Source of the DNA: Mnemiopsis leidyi
Lineage: Eukaryota > Ctenophora > Tentaculata > Lobata > Bolinopsidae
DNA length: 29,106 nucleotides
Direction of reading: 5' to 3'
NCBI GenBank assembly: GCA_000226015.1
Contig: JH154128.1
Span: 49,178 to 78,283 of the forward strand
Under the pieces are notes generated by a model, which ran no database searches, was not told the DNA's origin, and worked only from the letters and a program-made list of their open reading frames with translations. The translations under genes were made by a program, and so were the position numbers. Positions 1 to 10,400 of this stretch are shown here, one piece after another (positions within the stretch are counted from its first letter, which is position 1; each line of letters opens with the position of its first letter).

Positions 1-305
1 GTAGGTTTTGGTTTTTAGCAGTATTTTTGTCACAATTCGAAAATTTTCAAAATTATAACCACCTACATGAACGCTCATTTAATGCGCAAGACTCTTCTAT
101 TAGACAGGTACATTTACACATTTTTCTGGGATGCAGACAGTTACATGAAAAATATGTACGCATATATTCAAATAACGCGTTATTCCATATTTGGAATAAT
201 TCGCTGCCGGACCCGCCTCGCTCTGTATATGTAACGCGCGAAAGACACAAGAACCACGTGGGAGGCGGGTCCGGCGAGGCGGTCCAGGATCCAAAAGCGA
301 CAGTT

Positions 306-385
306 TAATTGCTAATTGGTTTGCAAAAAGCGTAGGCGGTCGCGGTAACACTGCACCTAATTGCTAATTGGTTTGCAAAAAGCGT
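306..385. repeat. 28-bp direct repeat, two copies
   Basis: The segments 306-333 and 358-385 are identical over 28 bp, starting TAATTGCTAATTGG and ending AAAAAGCGT. They are 52 bp apart, and each is followed by a GGCGG-type stretch. Function unknown; probably part of a dispersed or tandem repeat. Confidence 0.8.
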
Positions 386-425
386 CGGCGGGGGGCCGGG
401 TCGTATACTACACTTCATGCTGTCA

Positions 426-545
426 TACTATAGGGGTTGTCTGACATTGTCTTACCCTCATTGTCATTCGAAATCGAAGCAATTAAAATGACGGGACAAT
501 AAAATGACGGAAGAATAAAATGACGGGAGGGTGCGCGCTGCTGTA
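426..545 (+). repeat. MITE-like fragment related to the palindrome at 28322-28497
   Basis: This stretch has the same order of modules as the right half of the palindromic element near the other end of the window: a GTCTGAC..GTC segment, then ACCCTCATT, then a CGAA..CGAAGC segment, then AATAAAATGACGG repeated three times, ending in GGAGGGTGCGCGCTGC. The AATAAAATGAC unit is amplified here and present once in the other copy. There is no open frame, so a non-autonomous element is the likely explanation. Confidence 0.55.
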
Positions 546-1294
546 CAATTACTAGGCTAGGGGTAGCAATTTTTGAATCCGGACTAAAATTCGACGAAAA
601 ATCGGTTGAGAGTAGTCTCGAGGTTCACAATTTTTTGGTTAACTGTCTTTTCTGGGGTGGTTGCCACCACCCTAATGATATGCTGATAAAGACACACTTA
701 AAGCTGTCAAAATAAAGAAGCCGAAAGTAATTGCCCGGCACCTCACAGTCACATTCCATGTGGCTGTGATCTAATTCTACACTGTGTTCTAGTTCTGCAC
801 TTATAGTTATAAATATAAGCACATTGCACAAATATTAATAACTTACTCGCTTTTCATTTACAGTCACACAGTTTAAGTTACTTATCCGTTCCTTGCCACC
901 ACTGATTCAAATTTAAGCCTGCATTAGTCTAGTCTCGCCCAAATCAGTATTGGTTATAACTTGAGCTACTTTGTTTATATAGAAGTTAACCTTGTTGCTT
1001 GTTTTTAATTAACTACAACTACAACTACAAGCACAACTACAAGAGATAAGTGAGTGGAACTGCACTGGCAATTACATTTATTGGGGTAAAAGCTAGTGTC
1101 AGCTAAGTTCTGCACCGAATACTTGTGGTTACACTGTCGCAGTAATTTGAATGTAAAAAAACAAACTTAGAGTTAGTCTTACTGTAATAGTGTAACTGTA
1201 AGTTAGATATTAATAGTGTTAAATCTAATACCAATAGTGTCAGTGTTAAATCTAATTTTTCTCTTACTATAAGTATAACTCTACTTCTAGCCCT

Positions 1295-1404
1295 TAATAC
1301 TAATACTAATACTAATAGTAATACAAATAATACTAATACTAATACTAATACTAATACTAATACTAATACTAATAATACTAATAATACTAATACTAATAGT
1401 AATG
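1295..1404. repeat. (TACTAA)n-type microsatellite
   Basis: Nearly uninterrupted ACT/AAT trinucleotides (TAATACTAATACTAAT..) run for about 110 bp, with occasional AGT and AAT interruptions. A smaller ACAACT tract lies at about 1013-1042. Simple-sequence DNA, likely length-polymorphic. Confidence 0.9.
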
Positions 1405-2003
1405 CCCTATACCATATTTAGGTAGCTAATATGCCTATAAGTATGAAAAAATGCTATTTTTAAAAATGAACTATCATGAAAAGCTACTAGTACTGTGCTA
1501 ATGTTGATTTACTTTTAGTAGAATACTGCTAAGTCCTAAACTGTAAAGTAAAATAGTCCCGTTATAGGACGTTGGCCCCAGGAATATTACAGCAATTAAA
1601 CGGTTCCATAATAAACATATCTAAGTTTAATTTGCACACCTCATGAGGTGATAACATAGGGAAAGCCATATAAGAAAGGGAATGATACTATTACTTAGTG
1701 ATAGTCTCACAGAACTGGGAGGTGGTGTTGCGATATAATTGTTAATTGTAATTGTTTGGCTACAGGCTTCCATACTGCATTTGCAATGATGCACCACCGA
1801 TTCTTGTTCTTATCATTAGTCTGGCAATTCCAACGTTTTCACACAATCCAAGTTTGATTAAGTTAGATTAGATTCTAGCCTGTAGCTTAGCTTACTACTA
1901 GTACTTCAGCTATACGGAGTTTTGACTTTAAGATTAAAATTAAAGTCCGTGCTTTATCTCCCGAATCGTGTGCCAATTTGACTTACCATTTTCAGATTAA
2001 ATC

Positions 2004-3185
2004 ATGCGGATTGTAGAAGCCAAAGAATTCTCTGTAATAGTGGTGGTGGTTTGCATGATGTACTTGATCATAAGTTTCCTTACCAATGTTCATGATCTCA
2101 ACGATGAATATGAAGTTAATGACAACGTAGATGAAAAAGAAATATCGATTTCAGATTTTAAATCTAACTCTCAGTCGGTGATCAATAAGATCGACGTTAG
2201 AAGTGAAATTAAACCAAAAATACCCACTAATATATCCAATTCTTCTGCAAACCAAGGAGAGACAAAATCAGCTATCAAAAACAGTCTGCCCTTAACTGAT
2301 AAGATCGAGATTGAGTCAGACCAAAAGGACACAAACGCTCCAGAGGACTGCTTTATTGTAATTTTTATACCCTCCATGGCTAACTCAGCTAACTTGCGTC
2401 AAGAAATGAGAACTAGATGGTTGAACACGTCAATTTGGAAGAATGAAAAATTCCAGGGAATCGAGCCAGTCTATCTTAATTTCAAACTCATGTTCGTGCT
2501 GGGGAAACAGCAGGATAAAGAATACTCCGCAGAACTTTTGGAAGAAGTATCAGCTAACACCGATATGTTTCTCACGGACATTGAAGAAAGCAAGAAAACA
2601 CTTAAAGACAAACTTCTCTGGGCGTTGAGAGAGAGTGTGAAGCTTTACAACTTCACCTACTTTGTTAAAGTAGATCACGACACTTTGATCGACCTGCCCA
2701 ACCTTATCAGGGGTTCCATCACCTCTCCTAGAGAGAACCTGTACACCGGTTATTGTAACAAAATGCTGCTGGGATCAATCTACAAACGTACATTTCGTTA
2801 CTGTTTGGGAGGCGGCTATATCCTCTCACGTGACTTGGTCGAGAAGATAGCTTTGCTGGAGGGGAAAGAGACAGAAGCTGAAATTTGGGCGGAGGATGGG
2901 TATGCAGGGTATTTAGTCTGGATGGTTAAAAACAAGTACGGCCTGGAAGGAGCCATACCTCAGAGGTTCGGAGGGTGGAGGTTAAAAATTTACACCAAAA
3001 ATGTGGTCCAGTTTAAAGGGTATTTCTATCACTGGTTAAAAAAACAGAGTAAGATGGAACGGACTTTTCAGTGTAGGATCAGGGCAAACAAGACAGAGTG
3101 CCCGAGTTTGCAGTACGTTTTTGAGGACGGAAATAGTGATGAGTGTAAGTGTTATCAGCCAGATCTTGATACGATGATTAGGTGA
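2004..3185 (+). CDS. GT31-family glycosyltransferase (beta-1,3-galactosyltransferase-like)
   Basis: Type II Golgi membrane enzyme, 393 residues, predicted to transfer a UDP-activated sugar (galactose or N-acetyl-hexosamine) to a glycan acceptor. It has a short cytoplasmic tail, one membrane anchor at about residues 10-27, a stem of about 80 polar residues, and a GT31 (Galactosyl_T) domain from about residue 115. Family motifs: RTRWLN (136-141), FVLG (164-167), KVDHDTLID (222-230), LGGGYILS (268-275) and AEDGYAG (296-302). The metal-binding DDD of many GT31 enzymes is DHD here (224-226), so both aspartates of a DxD remain. N-glycosylation sequons occur at 76, 141, 216 and 362. The ORF is intact in one exon. 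A splice acceptor 8 nt before the ATG suggests a 5' UTR intron. The stop overlaps a donor-like AG/GTGAG at 3181-3186, so a second C-terminal exon is possible; an ATTAAA at 3287-3292 may be the poly(A) signal. The exact acceptor and sugar cannot be told from the sequence. Confidence 0.85.
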   Translation: MRIVEAKEFSVIVVVVCMMYLIISFLTNVHDLNDEYEVNDNVDEKEISISDFKSNSQSVINKIDVRSEIKPKIPTNISNSSANQGETKSAIKNSLPLTDKIEIESDQKDTNAPEDCFIVIFIPSMANSANLRQEMRTRWLNTSIWKNEKFQGIEPVYLNFKLMFVLGKQQDKEYSAELLEEVSANTDMFLTDIEESKKTLKDKLLWALRESVKLYNFTYFVKVDHDTLIDLPNLIRGSITSPRENLYTGYCNKMLLGSIYKRTFRYCLGGGYILSRDLVEKIALLEGKETEAEIWAEDGYAGYLVWMVKNKYGLEGAIPQRFGGWRLKIYTKNVVQFKGYFYHWLKKQSKMERTFQCRIRANKTECPSLQYVFEDGNSDECKCYQPDLDTMIR

Positions 3186-4348
3186 GAATTAAATATTTGT
3201 CATAGGTAGTGTGCTTGTTTTTATATTTCTTAATCTATTTCATTACAGTTTCTGTGTTCATGGGCGTGATTGTATTTTGGAGTCTAATTAAATCACTTTA
3301 TCCTTGTTTATCGTCCTTTACTTTTTACCAAAAAGCCTAAATATTTTGGGAATGGATTCTTTTTGACTGAGCCTTGGCTCTTGAGAATTGATTATTTAAA
3401 AAAATTAGAAATCAATGCAAGCAATTATTGAAAAGATTACAACTAATATTTTAGGAACAATACTTACAGAAACCATTTGGTATAAACTAGAAAAAAAATC
3501 GTGACTACAACTTAAATAGTAAATTGTAACCTCCTTTTTAACCCAGTAAAATCTCCAGTTATAACATAACATTTTATTTCATCGCTACTATCTATTCATT
3601 CTCTTTCTACTTTCACTGGTGAAATAATAGATGCATTAACACACAACCCAAAATCACTTAAAATAATATAGGGGACATAAACACAGAATGTCGAGGCATT
3701 ATTACCCTTTGAAAGGCACATTTGTTGAACAAGCATTTCAACATGTTGACATGTATTCCTCGTCATTCCCTTTGAAACTTTGAGTAATTATAAAATTGGA
3801 CGCAAACAATTTCTAGAACCCTTGATGGCGACACGCTTTGAAATTAGAGTATGACTAGAAGTGTATGTCATAGTTATGAGACCACATCAAAATCTTCTAA
3901 CAAACACGATGTTATTAATATTAGTAACCGTACTGGTAGCGTCTTGCACCTCATAGAAGATTGAACTAAATCGACAACAGCTTTAATCGTGATAAAAAGA
4001 GTCAATTAAATAATCGACTGTATGAAAATTACTTTTACTTTTGAGATAGCTCGTCGCCCAAAAGTTGCCATCCGGCTGGATTACGGCTTTGAACACGTTA
4101 AGAAACTGTTGATCATGGTTTACAGTGTTCTTATACCCACCGCCCTACCAATACCATTCTTAATGTCTATGAAGTGCTGGAAGCGTACAAACAAACCTTA
4201 CATACTATTTACTTAGTTCCAATGACAACGCAGTTCAAAGTTTATACAAGGTTTATTAAACCAGTTTATGACATGTACAAACATACTAAAGTGTTGAGTC
4301 TACTAAACATTATCGTCTCTCACTCAATACGAGATAATATCCCCCTCT
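3186..4348. other. Spacer between the convergent GT31 and dynein genes
   Basis: The two genes converge, so this spacer holds both 3' UTRs. It is AT-rich, with no recognisable coding region. Short open frames at 4022-4216 and 4174-4389 resemble nothing known, and the second overlaps the dynein last exon in antisense. The dynein poly(A) signal is the AATAAA on the minus strand at 4257-4252. Confidence 0.6.
4252..4257 (-). promoter_or_regulatory. Candidate poly(A) signal of the dynein gene
   Basis: On the minus strand the hexamer AATAAA lies 92 nt downstream of the dynein stop codon (TGA at 4351-4349), a normal distance for a compact 3' UTR. No closer AATAAA was seen. Confidence 0.5.
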
Positions 4349-7300
4349 TCACGCATCGAGAGACAAGAGGAGAGCTGTACCTCGTTTAATCCAGTGGTCT
4401 GGAGTAGCAGCTCCACTCTTCAGATCTACACTGACAACGAAGGAGGCTCTGTCCGCCGTGCCGGCACGGTCTGGGTAGTAGTAGCAGGGACAGGAGTAGA
4501 TACCGCGACCTGGGGGAGGGTATGTTAGTTCTGGGGCAGGAGTAGATACCGCGACCTGGGGGAGGGTTATGTTAGTTCTGGGGCAGGAGTAGATACCGCG
4601 ACCTGGGAGAGGGTATGTTAGTTCTGGGGCAGGAGTAGATACCGATACCTGGGGGAGGGTTTTTCAGGGTCTGAAGAGTATTTCAGAGGAGATAACTTTT
4701 AGATTTGGGTGGATAATTCATGAGTTGATGCTGGGGTTAACTAAGGTGACGGCGATGCCTATAAATTGGCATCACCGTAACACCTTAGCTGTTTATCTAA
4801 AAAGGGCATCAATTGAAAACGGAATAACAGAAAATACCGCTTATATAATTATAAATTAGAAAAAACAATAAAAATCTAAAAATTAAAACTTACCAGGTTT
4901 CTTCTTGAGTTCGGCGGGTTTGAAGTGGATTGTGGGCATCTCACAAACCAGCTGCATGGCATTAGCCTCAACCAGACAGCAGTTCTTCTTGTCCCAACCC
5001 GCCCCCTCCAAGTACATTCCCTTGATGTAGACCCCGTCTTTAGGTTGTCCCGTTATGTTCACATCGTCTAGAATCTGGGTTGTTGTGGGGTTTATAGTGC
5101 CGTGTAGAATGGAATAGTGTCGACACAATACTAGGTATACAGGGATAAGAGCAGATAAAGTGACAAGTTAAGAAACACATATTCCTAAAGCAATAAGATC
5201 TACATTTGCCAAGTAGTATTGCGCAGCTAAAACACGAAGTTATCCCATCATTTTGTGAAAAAGCCAAGGATCCCGTCCCAGATCCTAACAGGAAAACACC
5301 CAGAGTAGGTGATATGAAGAAGCAGTGAAGTGTTACCTGGACGACAAACTCCCAGGAAAGCGTATCTACAGAAATACTATTAGCTCTTGCGGAGGTTTGT
5401 AACACTGCTGTCAGAAAGCCGGTAGGGAAGGTGAAGTAAGACAGGTAGAATATTAGCGGTTTTGTACCAGTGTGTGCCCACTTGAAGAACTGGGGGAAGA
5501 TGGGTAGTTAGGATTTGCAAGGATTTGGTTAGGATGGAGTAAGGATTTAGTGAGGGTTTAGTAAAGCTAAGCGGGAAAAAGTTGTTTTAAGTCTGCAATT
5601 TAGGTAGTTATCAAACATACTCCTAGAGTTAAAAGCTAAGTCGCGTAAAATTAAGATGCCGTAAAGCGATTTGAAATGCCTGGTCGACACAAGACAAAAT
5701 CTCACCTGGTCAACTCTCATCACTAGGTCACGTGTCCAGGAACCGAGAGGTTTGAGTGAGGGGTAAGCTTTGGACCACATCTTAGGAACTCTCGCCTCAT
5801 TGATACACCGGAATATTTCCTCCAGATCTTCTGACATGACAACGAGACCTGCACATAGATGAGAGTGAGAGTTTATGATGAAATGAGAGAAATGTTGACT
5901 TAGGACGTGTCTATTTAGGTGTCTGAGCTGACAACTTCTAGAGCTGAAAAGGTAAATATTTTCCAAAAATATCGAAAGTTTGTAAACATCATATCACAGA
6001 ACCTACCCTTGATTCCCTTCTCCAGATCAACTAAAGAGTTAGATATTTGAGTAACGAGATGGTTGTATCTCAGGATCTCCTGAAGCAGGACTACACCCAT
6101 TGGAGTATTCCTTTCTTCTGCTAGGATGCTGTAAAGTTGGAGTGTTAGGATGCTGTAAAGTTGGAGTGTTAGTCTAACTAATACCATGCTAGGATGCTGT
6201 AAAGTTGGAGTGTTAGTCTAACTAATACCATGCTAGGATGCTGTAAAGTTGGAGTGTTAGTCTAACTAATACCGACGAGGTCTGAAGTGAACATAAATAT
6301 GGGAAGTGATTGTGGTCTTGGATTAGTTTGTACAGCTGCAACAATAGAAAAAGATTAAGAACACACAAATTACATAGAACAAGAAGTAAGACAATCCTGA
6401 TCGTAAGGAAATCCTCAGTATTTGCCTCGTTACAAAGGAGCAGAAAAGCCTTGCTGTTTCAGAACACAGCGATTATCATTACCTCAATGTGTTCTCGTAG
6501 TCGATCAGCTCAGGAAGGTGCTCCTTTACGTCTTGAGATAATCCTAGAACTTTGTCTTCAGTGCTTTCTCCTTTCACACTTGACACCTACAAGGAAAGTT
6601 TGTTTCTGTCAGTTTATAGTTGAGATCACTCTTCTAATACTGGAAGTTATCCAAAAATATGGCCGACAATTTATTAGCGACTTGCGATGAGAGCAGTGCG
6701 GGCGATGATCTTAACATATACCCATAACCCAACTGTGATGATTTACACAAAAATTATCGCTACAATCTAGATGTAGAGCCACTACCATACACATTACACT
6801 TCACCAACAACAGTCACCTGAGGTTGGAGAGAGAGGAGAGTCTCGAAGAGCATGTGAGTCTCCCTGATCTGGGAGGTAATGTCAGCGTTGGGGTGCTGAC
6901 CGAACGCAGCAGGGTGGTCTACGTTCGGCAGGAGGGAGATGTAGTCTTTGTAGTGCTGGTAGGGTCCTGGTGTAGGGAGGGGGTTAGGGAGAGAGGGGAA
7001 CAAGTATTCGGAACAGAGACAGTTTAATAGATATTTTTGTTAAGATTATCGCGGTAGAATATCCTTACAAAATTTAACACCGTTTTCCAAGCCGTGTTTA
7101 AACTTCGAACCACATTCAAATCATCAAAACTAACAAGAGAATATTGATTAAAATAACGGTCACAAGCTTCCTCTCACCATCCTTAGGAACATAATAGGTA
7201 TCGTTGAGACTGCTAAGTTTGTAGAAGGGTACATTCAGGACATTCTCGTTGAAGAAGTCGTTGATGTACGTATGGAGGAGACGTCTGTCTAGATCGTCAG

Positions 7301-7403
7301 TCACGTGACCTCCATAGTTGACGCCGGCTATGAGGTACTTGAGAGCGTCCCAGGGTGTCTCCTCGTACTCGTCTAGGTACATGTTCAGCAGGTTCTCTGA
7401 TAC
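4349..7403 (-). CDS. DNAH2: DNAH2 AAA6 end and C-terminal domain exons (8 exons)
   Basis: Exons 7403-7178, 6966-6818, 6586-6483, 6128-6007, 5848-5706, 5489-5337, 5074-4894 and 4509-4349 encode the end of AAA6 and the C-terminal domain. Landmarks: [138 protein letters not shown] and [15 protein letters not shown] before the TGA stop at 4351-4349. The last exon was not an obvious open frame because it lacks an ATG; it was found by matching phase and family sequence. Two of these exons have tandemly duplicated 5' edges in the preceding intron. Confidence 0.92.
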
Positions 7404-10400
7404 CTGGAGAGAGGGTGAGGTGTGTTATCGGAGGGGTTGTGATTCTGGAATGTCAAGTAAGAAGTTGATTTTCCAAAAAAAACAGCCGGTAATCAGAGAG
7501 ACAAGAGAAACATTACACGACCATTACTTAGCTATACGATCTTTGTACAAGATTAGGGACTGAACAAGTTGCCCAAAAGTTTAAGATGAGAGAAACAACG
7601 GTATAAAACCAACCTCGAAATCAGAGTCGTTGAAGTCGTAAGGAATGTTCCAGCCGAGCTGCAAGAACTTCCTCCTCTCAATAAGAACAGAGTGGAAGAA
7701 ACAGAGAGTGAAGAGCAACTTCTTATATTTCTCAGGTTTCTTGCACCTGCTGAATGTCCTCTCTGAAACCAGCCCGTACAAACGTTTCATGTTCGCTCGG
7801 AGACCCTTAGGAGGTTCTGTAGTCATCTTCAACCCAGCTTGGAGAATGGAGATGGGGAATCCTTTAGTAGGGTTACTGCTCAGCCAGAGTCTAAAATCTG
7901 GGTGGGGTTCCTCTGATTGGAGTTGTTCGACCAGCTTGTCTAGATGAGGCATCCAGCTGAGAGACAGATGACAGTTTGCTAGATACACCCAGTTTCCCTC
8001 CTTGACTCCCTCCTTGATCAACTTGGTGGCTAGAGGAGCTTGTCCTTGACCAAGGGAGAGAGCACTGAACCTGTTCTTCATGCCGACTTCATCTGCCAGC
8101 TGAACCAGCCCACTGGTGGGGTCTACCCCGGCGGACAGAACAAAGATGAGAGGTGTCTTGCAGCTGGAGTCTTCAACCACTGCGGTCATGTCAAGAACGG
8201 GGGGTTCCACGAACTTGGCTCCAAGGTTGTTGATGATGAAGGAGGTGGCACAGAACGCAACTCGGTCCTTTCTCAGAGACCTCACAATCAGCATCTTCTG
8301 GAGTTCGTTACAGGAGTTTCCCCATTCTCCCGGCAACATGGCATCTTCAGGAGCTGATGAAGTGTACCAGAGATGCCAGTCCCTGGCGTACTGCTCAAAC
8401 GAGTTTGCTATTCCATGGAAGTTGGTCAGTTTGTCGAGCTCAGTGATGTTGTCCCAGGATGCATCGTCTAACCACTTACAAGGGTTGTCCATCTGGGTCT
8501 CCCTGTCCATCACAACTCCTCCCTTTAGGAAGAAGGTGTATTCTTCCATGTCCAGTTTTCCTGCAGCTTCCATGATCTTGGCACAAGTCTGGAAAGAGAA
8601 GAGCAGCTTGTGGTGTTCAAACAGAGCCCTACAGGTGAACTTGTACACTGCGTAGGTGTGGTAGTCGTTCAGAGCCAAGATACGGTCCTCAAGCTTGCTG
8701 TGGTGTGTCGACTTGTCGATAGACTGGTTGAAGAGCTGGTTGTAAGCGTCCAAAGAGAACTGGTACATGGGGTCTATACGGCCCATGTCGTTCAGAACGA
8801 AGAACAGGATTGAGGCACGTTGAGCACAAGGTCTGTACCCTTCACGAGCAAGATCGATCTTGTACTCCGTCTCCTCCGACACTTCTAGCTGCTCGGATAT
8901 CTCTTGAGAAGTAACTTTGGATGTCTGGAGGGTCTCTACAAGAACCTCGTCGTCAAGGAGGGAACCTTCAGCAGCGTTAAGCAGTCTAAGAATCTCATCC
9001 TCCAGCTCCACCAGCTTACGTTGATCTGCCGCGATCTTCCTCACCAGATTATCCTTCTGTTCCTCCAGATCAATTCGTTCCCGTCTCACAACGATACCAA
9101 GAAGCTGAGCTTCCAGACCCACTTCTTTGACAGCAAAGTTGACAATGGTAGTCTTAGTGGCTATTTCCGGGGTGTAATGAGGATTGCTGAGTCGTGTCGT
9201 GATGTAGAACTTAAAGTCTGGATTATAGTCGACCTCTTTGTCCCCGAGCTTTATCAGCAGTCTGCCACCCTGTTTTATAACGGCTTTGTCTAGGATGGGC
9301 GCAAGAGATGGATCCAAGGATTCTTGTACATTCTGAAGTAGAACTGGTGTTCCGAACTGAATGGAATTTTCCAGAGTTCTCAAGAAATCGTACTGCTGGA
9401 GATCGATAGTCTTCAGTTTGCCCTTTTCCATGTTTTTGATCCATTTAATAGCCTGGCACTGCGGATCGATCATTAGCGGCCATCTCAAGCCCCTGGTAAC
9501 GATGATACCGTTCTCGGTCGAGAAGTTGTCAGAGGGAAGACCCTTGATGTTCCAGTCCCGGACATCAGTAGGCTTTGCAAGGAAGCTCGATACAGTGAAC
9601 TCTGGGTTGCAAGGAATGGAAAGTTTCCTGACCTCCGGTAACCAAACCTTGTTGACAAGGTTCTCACGGTAGTCCGAGAGGAAAGGTCCCATGTAGGAAC
9701 AGAACGCAGAAGCTACAAGACAATCACCGACCAGATATCCAATGTTAGTCTCCAGAATCCCCGCACTTTCCTCCCACCGGATCTTCTCTCCGGCCAGACC
9801 AGACAGAAGTTTTCCGGCTCGTTCCAATCGAAGTTGGGTGAGCTCTGAGGATTTCCTCAACTCTTCCTTCATCCTTAGCTTCTCGTCGTATTGTTTCTTG
9901 AGGTTCTCCATCCGTTCTGTAACTTCTTGGAGCTTATCTCTAGCTTCCTGAAGAGAGTCTTGTTTCTCCTTTAGCTGAGCTGATGCTTCCGCAAGCTTCC
10001 TTCTCTTTGGCTCAATGACACGGTACACTCTACCGTAAACTTCCATGGCTCTTACCCACATGCACAGAGATTTAGCAGCGTTAGACACTCTACCCACAGA
10101 GTCCGGTACAAATTCAGGTTTGTTAACGTAAGTTCCGATCTTCTTGAGAATCCTGTCAGACATATTGTCCTTGTCATAGTTGATGAGCTGCTGAATGAAG
10201 TTAGGGTCACCCAGCTGTTTCTTGGCTTCAGGCCAAGATGGGTCGGAGCCTCTGAGCACCATGACCGCTTCCATAACGTCCTGAACAAGTCCAGGTGCTT
10301 TGTTATAACTCCTAATCTCAGTGATATCCTTTTTGTTAAGCGAGTTGAGCGCCAGAACGGCTGCCTCCAAGAAGGGTAAGGCTTCTTCGAGGTCTGCTTC

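Larger units (their letters stand above)
1..2003. other. Intergenic region left of the GT31 gene
   Basis: No convincing gene is visible. Short open frames at 27-831 overlap one another on both strands and have no recognisable domain. The stretch contains an inverted GC-rich repeat (about 205-219 against 262-276), a 28-bp direct repeat (306-333 and 358-385), a MITE-like segment (about 426-545) and a trinucleotide-type microsatellite (about 1295-1404). The last part is presumably the promoter and 5' UTR of the gene starting at 2004. A good splice acceptor (pyrimidine-rich, ending TTTTCAG at 1995) lies 8 nt before that ATG, so a 5' non-coding exon may be hidden here. Confidence 0.6.

Noticed and set aside
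27..831. Overlapping short open frames on both strands near the left edge
   Set aside because: They overlap one another, contain inverted-repeat sequence and match no family; likely chance frames.
4022..4389. Two short plus-strand open frames near the dynein 3' end
   Set aside because: No domain, and the second runs antisense through the last dynein exon and 3' UTR; not supported as genes.
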